Shown in pieces: positions 58,985 to 64,000 of a DNA stretch of 64,000 nt (within the stretch, counting starts at the first letter, position 1; every line of letters begins with the position of its first letter). The notes beneath the pieces are model-generated. The model had not been told where the DNA came from, made no database searches, and saw only the letters and a program-made list of their open reading frames with translations. Source of the DNA: an uncultured SAR86 cluster bacterium (GTDB lineage Bacteria > Pseudomonadota > Gammaproteobacteria > Magnimaribacterales > Magnimaribacteraceae); NCBI GenBank assembly GCA_902618945.1, contig CACNCK010000004.1, positions 20,577 through 84,576 on the forward strand, given 5' to 3'. The position numbers and the translations under genes were made by a program.

Positions 58985-59989
58985 TTAAGGGTATATTTCC
59001 TCAACAAGACTCATTACATCTTCAACTTCGATGTTCTTCATATCATCTCGTACGATAATCTTAGCTTTATCAGACCAAGGCTTCCAATTAATTGGATTAC
59101 TTGGTCCAAATAAAGTTATAGACTCCTTATTCACTGAAGCCGCTATGTGAGATGCCACAGAATCTAAACCAATAAAAAATTTACCACCTTTAATGAGAGC
59201 AGCTAAACCTAAGAGGCTAGTTTTGCCAGCAAGGTTTGATACTTTATTCTTAACCTTATCAGTACTCCTTAATATTTCGCTCACATAATTTATCTCTTCT
59301 TGATCGGGGCCAGAAGTTATAACAACTGAAATGTTTTTTTTAACTAATAGATCAATTAGCTGTGCAAATTTTTCTTTATCCCACAATTTTTTTTCTCGTC
59401 TTGAAGTAGGATGAATTACACAATAAGAATTGTCTTGATTTAGATACGGAAAACTATTGGACAGAGCTTTATATTCTATTTCTAAATGAGTTTGATCTAG
59501 AGCTAAATCCCTTTTAAAGATCTGTAATCCTAAACTCTCCAAAGCAGATAAATTTCTTTGAACAATATGATTTTCTAAAGCTTCAGGAAAAATGGTGGAA
59601 AAAGATTTGGTCCACAGTTTTTTTCTTCTTTTTTTATCATCTACCGCTGCCTTCATTGCTTTACCCATAGCCCAACTAATAGGAACTACTCTCCATTGCG
59701 TAGTTAAAAAGAAAGCATATTTGTATTTTTTTGATCTAACTTTGGCCCATAACTTGATCTCTTTCTTAATCCTAGAAAAGAAATTCTCTTTGGAGGCATT
59801 GTCTATTTCGATAATTTCCTTAATATTTTTTTCTTGCTCTAAAATAGAGCCTGTACCCTTATATACAAGAAGATCAATTTCCCCATCAGGATCATTGAGC
59901 TTGATGTTATCTATCATGGGCTTAGTAAGCAGAACATCACCATGAAATCGTAGTATTACAATTAAATACTTATTGGATATATCAGACAT
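58985..59989 (-). CDS. Family 9 glycosyltransferase, WaaQ-like heptosyltransferase
   Basis: The 334-residue GT9 protein begins YLIVILRFHGDVLLTKPMID, close to the WaaQ (heptosyltransferase III) start, and has VIHPTSRREKKLWDKEKFAQL and FIGLDSVASHIAASVNKESITLFGPSNP, the ADP-heptose binding region. It probably adds heptose to the LPS inner core. No other core genes are nearby, so the acceptor is uncertain. Confidence 0.82.
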   Translation of the reverse strand: MSDISNKYLIVILRFHGDVLLTKPMIDNIKLNDPDGEIDLLVYKGTGSILEQEKNIKEIIEIDNASKENFFSRIKKEIKLWAKVRSKKYKYAFFLTTQWRVVPISWAMGKAMKAAVDDKKRRKKLWTKSFSTIFPEALENHIVQRNLSALESLGLQIFKRDLALDQTHLEIEYKALSNSFPYLNQDNSYCVIHPTSRREKKLWDKEKFAQLIDLLVKKNISVVITSGPDQEEINYVSEILRSTDKVKNKVSNLAGKTSLLGLAALIKGGKFFIGLDSVASHIAASVNKESITLFGPSNPINWKPWSDKAKIIVRDDMKNIEVEDVMSLVEEIYP

Positions 59990-59995
59990 TGTTAC

Positions 59996-60024
59996 TTGAC
60001 ACTTTGCTCTTCAGAATGCATTAT
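59996..60024 (+). promoter_or_regulatory. Promoter of rpsT
   Basis: A perfect TTGACA (59996-60001) and CATTAT (60019-60024) are 17 bases apart. A GC-rich discriminator (GCGCGCC) follows, a feature of promoters under stringent (ppGpp) control. The start would be near 60031. Confidence 0.72.
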
Positions 60025-60052
60025 GCGCGCCTCTCAGTGATATACAAGATTT

Positions 60053-60309
60053 ATGGCAAATATTAAATCAGCGATAAAAAGAGCAAGGCAAAATGTAAAA
60101 AGAAATGCTCTTAAAAGCTCTCAAAGAGCATCTACCAGAACAGCTGTTAAGTCTGTTCTAAGCGCTATTGAAGCAAACGATAAAGAAATGGCAAAAAGTG
60201 CATTGGCTGGAGCAGAAAAGGCACTTGATTCAATGGCTGGTAAAAAAGTAATCACAAAAAACAAAGCCTCTAGGACTAAATCTAGATTATCAAAAAAAGT
60301 TAAGGCCCT

Positions 60310-60313
<4 letters not shown>
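60053..60313 (+). CDS. rpsT: 30S ribosomal protein S20
   Basis: The 86-residue basic protein has the S20 pattern: ANIKSAIKRARQNVKRNALK at the start, then helices with RTAVKSVLSAI and KGVITKNKASRTKSRLSKKV-type sequence at the end (here KKVITKNKASRTKSRLS). It is transcribed alone. Its TAA overlaps the proB stop by 4 bp on the opposite strand. Confidence 0.97.
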
Positions 60314-62724
<2,411 letters not shown>

Positions 62725-62737
62725 CTTACTCTCTCAA

Positions 62738-63049
62738 TTATGAACTTATAGACTCTATATGAATTTCACTAAAATTTTGTCTATGACCATAGGTTCTTCG
62801 ATAGTTTTGCCTTCTTTTCATCTTAAAAACACGAATTTTGTCATGTTTACCGTTGGAAACCAATTTAGCAGTTACTTTCGCATTATCAACGTAAGGGTTG
62901 CCAATCTTAGATTCACTTCCGTTTGATATCATAAGGACTTTGTCAAATTCAATGGTCGAACCTTCGTCAGCAGATAAAAGTTCCACTTTAAGGCTTTCGC
63001 CTTCTGAAACTGTGTGTTGCTTTCCTCCGCATTCTATTACTGCAAACAT
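62738..63049 (-). CDS. rplU: 50S ribosomal protein L21
   Basis: The 103-residue protein has the L21 pattern: FAVIECGGKQHTVSEGESLKVE at the start and the signature KMKRRQNYRRTYGHRQNFSEIHI near the end. A TAGGAG site precedes the ATG. It heads rplU-rpmA-obgE-proB and is divergent from ispB, as in E. coli. Confidence 0.98.
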   Translation of the reverse strand: MFAVIECGGKQHTVSEGESLKVELLSADEGSTIEFDKVLMISNGSESKIGNPYVDNAKVTAKLVSNGKHDKIRVFKMKRRQNYRRTYGHRQNFSEIHIESISS

Positions 63050-63081
63050 ATTTATCTCCTAAGAGGAATTAAGGGATGTGC

Positions 63082-63110
63082 ACTATACGAAAAAGATGAA
63101 GTATTCGCAA
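63082..63110 (-). promoter_or_regulatory. Promoter of rplU-rpmA-obgE
   Basis: On the minus strand TTGCGA (63110-63105) and TATAGT (63087-63082) are separated by 17 bases. A moderately GC-rich stretch (GCACATCCC) follows, with the start expected near 63075. Confidence 0.6.
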
Positions 63111-63155
63111 TATAATTCCTCGATTAACTCTACTTAATTTAAAATAGTCTCAGAA

Positions 63156-64000
63156 ATGGAATTACTATACAAAAAAGTCATATGTAATGAATTAGAGCAA
63201 CTTGAGAATACTCTAGCTGAATCAATTTACTCTGATATTGAATTGGCTATGAAGGTTTCAGGCTATATTGTAAAGTCCGGAGGAAAAAGAATCAGACCAG
63301 CAATATGTATTTTAGTTGCTAAAACACTAGGTTATTCAAAACCGGACCTAATTCGTCTTGCAAGCTCTATTGAACTTCTTCACACTGCCACCTTGATACA
63401 TGATGATGTGGTGGATGAGAGTCTGGTTAGAAGAGGAAAAGAGAGTATTCAGGCAAAATGGGATGATGCTCATGGGGTATTAGTTGGAGACTTTGTCTAT
63501 TCCAAAGCTTTTCAATTGATGGCTAGTTTTGACAACCCCAAAATTATAAGAGAATTAGCTAATGCGACTAACAAAATCTCAGAAGGTGAAGTTTTACAAC
63601 TTTCACTTAAGACGCAACCTAACCTTTCAGAGGAAGATTATTTCAACGTCATTAATAGGAAGACGGCTGAACTGTTTAAGGTATCTGCACTGACTGCAGG
63701 TATTTTATGCGAATGTACAAAATCAGAACTTGATAGTCTAAATAATTTTGCAACTTCATTGGGTTTAGCTTTCCAGATACAGGACGATATTTTAGATTAT
63801 TATGGGCAAGAAAATCTGACTGGGAAAAAAGTTGGTAAAGATTTTGAAGAAGGAAAATTTACTCTACCTATTATTTTGTCTCTCAAGACAATGAATCAAA
63901 AAAATAAAGCTAGACTATTGTCATTGTTTGAAACCAAAAAAATTGAAGACTTTGATGAAGTGCTTGATCTAATGGAAGGTGAAAAAACTACTGAGCAACT
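63156..64000 (+). CDS. ispB: Polyprenyl diphosphate synthase, octaprenyl type (3'-truncated by window edge)
   Basis: IspB makes the side chain of ubiquinone. From the ATG at 63156 I read 281 codons to the window end. The first aspartate-rich motif DDVVD is at residues 83-87, GGKRIRP at 42-48, and the second motif is in FQIQDDILDYYG near 208. About 40 residues are missing. Position divergent from rplU supports IspB over IspA. The chain length of the product cannot be told by eye. Confidence 0.94.
   Translation, partial: MELLYKKVICNELEQLENTLAESIYSDIELAMKVSGYIVKSGGKRIRPAICILVAKTLGYSKPDLIRLASSIELLHTATLIHDDVVDESLVRRGKESIQAKWDDAHGVLVGDFVYSKAFQLMASFDNPKIIRELANATNKISEGEVLQLSLKTQPNLSEEDYFNVINRKTAELFKVSALTAGILCECTKSELDSLNNFATSLGLAFQIQDDILDYYGQENLTGKKVGKDFEEGKFTLPIILSLKTMNQKNKARLLSLFETKKIEDFDEVLDLMEGEKTTEQ

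Overview
The window is a gene-dense, AT-rich stretch of bacterial chromosome. Its gene content and order are gammaproteobacterial: lptF/lptG divergent from pepA-holC-valS, rpsB-tsf-frr-uppS-cdsA-dxr-rseP-bamA-skp-lpxD-fabZ-lpxA-lpxB-rnhB-dnaE-accA-tilS, grpE-dnaK-dnaJ-dapB, fur divergent from bamE, smpB beside ssrA, and ispB divergent from rplU-rpmA-obgE. The low GC, near absence of spacers and overlapping gene ends suggest a streamlined marine gammaproteobacterium. SAR86-like is my best guess, but it is an inference and not something the sequence proves. I see no mobile element, CRISPR array, prophage, defence island or tRNA, and no gene-free stretch longer than 300 bases.

Layout. 1-4600 (minus): pyrF-carA-carB for pyrimidine and carbamoyl phosphate synthesis, preceded by what looks like a pyrL-type attenuator. 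4608-11323 (plus): map-glnD-dapC-dapD-dapE (N-terminal Met removal, nitrogen sensing, succinylase branch of the diaminopimelate/lysine pathway). 11340-15346: a POT peptide transporter, a small RDD membrane protein, and lptG/lptF for LPS export. 15475-20601 (plus): pepA-holC-valS and a membrane-anchored cold-shock-domain protein. 20598-25629: a tight minus-strand group (aldo/keto reductase, ElaA-like acetyltransferase, membrane-bound parvulin, HupE/UreJ-like protein), a glutathione peroxidase, and rimI with a divergent holD. 25646-28902 (plus): a short ORF rich in Ile, Leu and Val in front of leuA, then a GPH-type transporter. 28907-48762 (minus): enoyl-CoA hydratase, then the long translation/envelope/lipid A/replication cluster. 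48933-53836 (minus): dapB, dnaJ, dnaK, grpE, fur. 53912-56983: bamE, an SNF-family transporter, a DUF3429-like protein, smpB and the tmRNA gene. 57017-64000: an epimerase, an SMP-30 lactonase-like protein, a heptosyltransferase-like protein, rpsT, proB-obgE-rpmA-rplU, and the start of ispB.

How they work together. Four enzymes of diaminopimelate synthesis (DapB, C, D, E), the lipid A enzymes LpxA/B/D with FabZ, LptF/G, BamA/BamE/Skp, RseP, UppS and CdsA make this largely an envelope-building region. It is interleaved with translation (RpsB, Tsf, Frr, ValS, TilS, RplU, RpmA, RpsT, Obg, SmpB-tmRNA) and replication (DnaE, HolC, HolD, RnhB) genes.

The most interesting signals are regulatory. (1) Upstream of pyrF there is a good promoter, a 30-codon ORF running through an intrinsic terminator with eight U residues, and a stop three bases before the pyrF start. 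(2) Upstream of leuA there is a 22-codon ORF in which 10 residues are Ile, Leu or Val, overlapping a strong hairpin. Both leader ORFs sit so close to their -10 elements that they may be read from nearly leaderless RNAs. Also notable are the absence of pyrH between tsf and frr, paired sigma-32-like promoters before grpE and dnaK, a long tmRNA tag, an acidic tail on ribosomal protein S2, and convergent gene pairs with no room for terminators.
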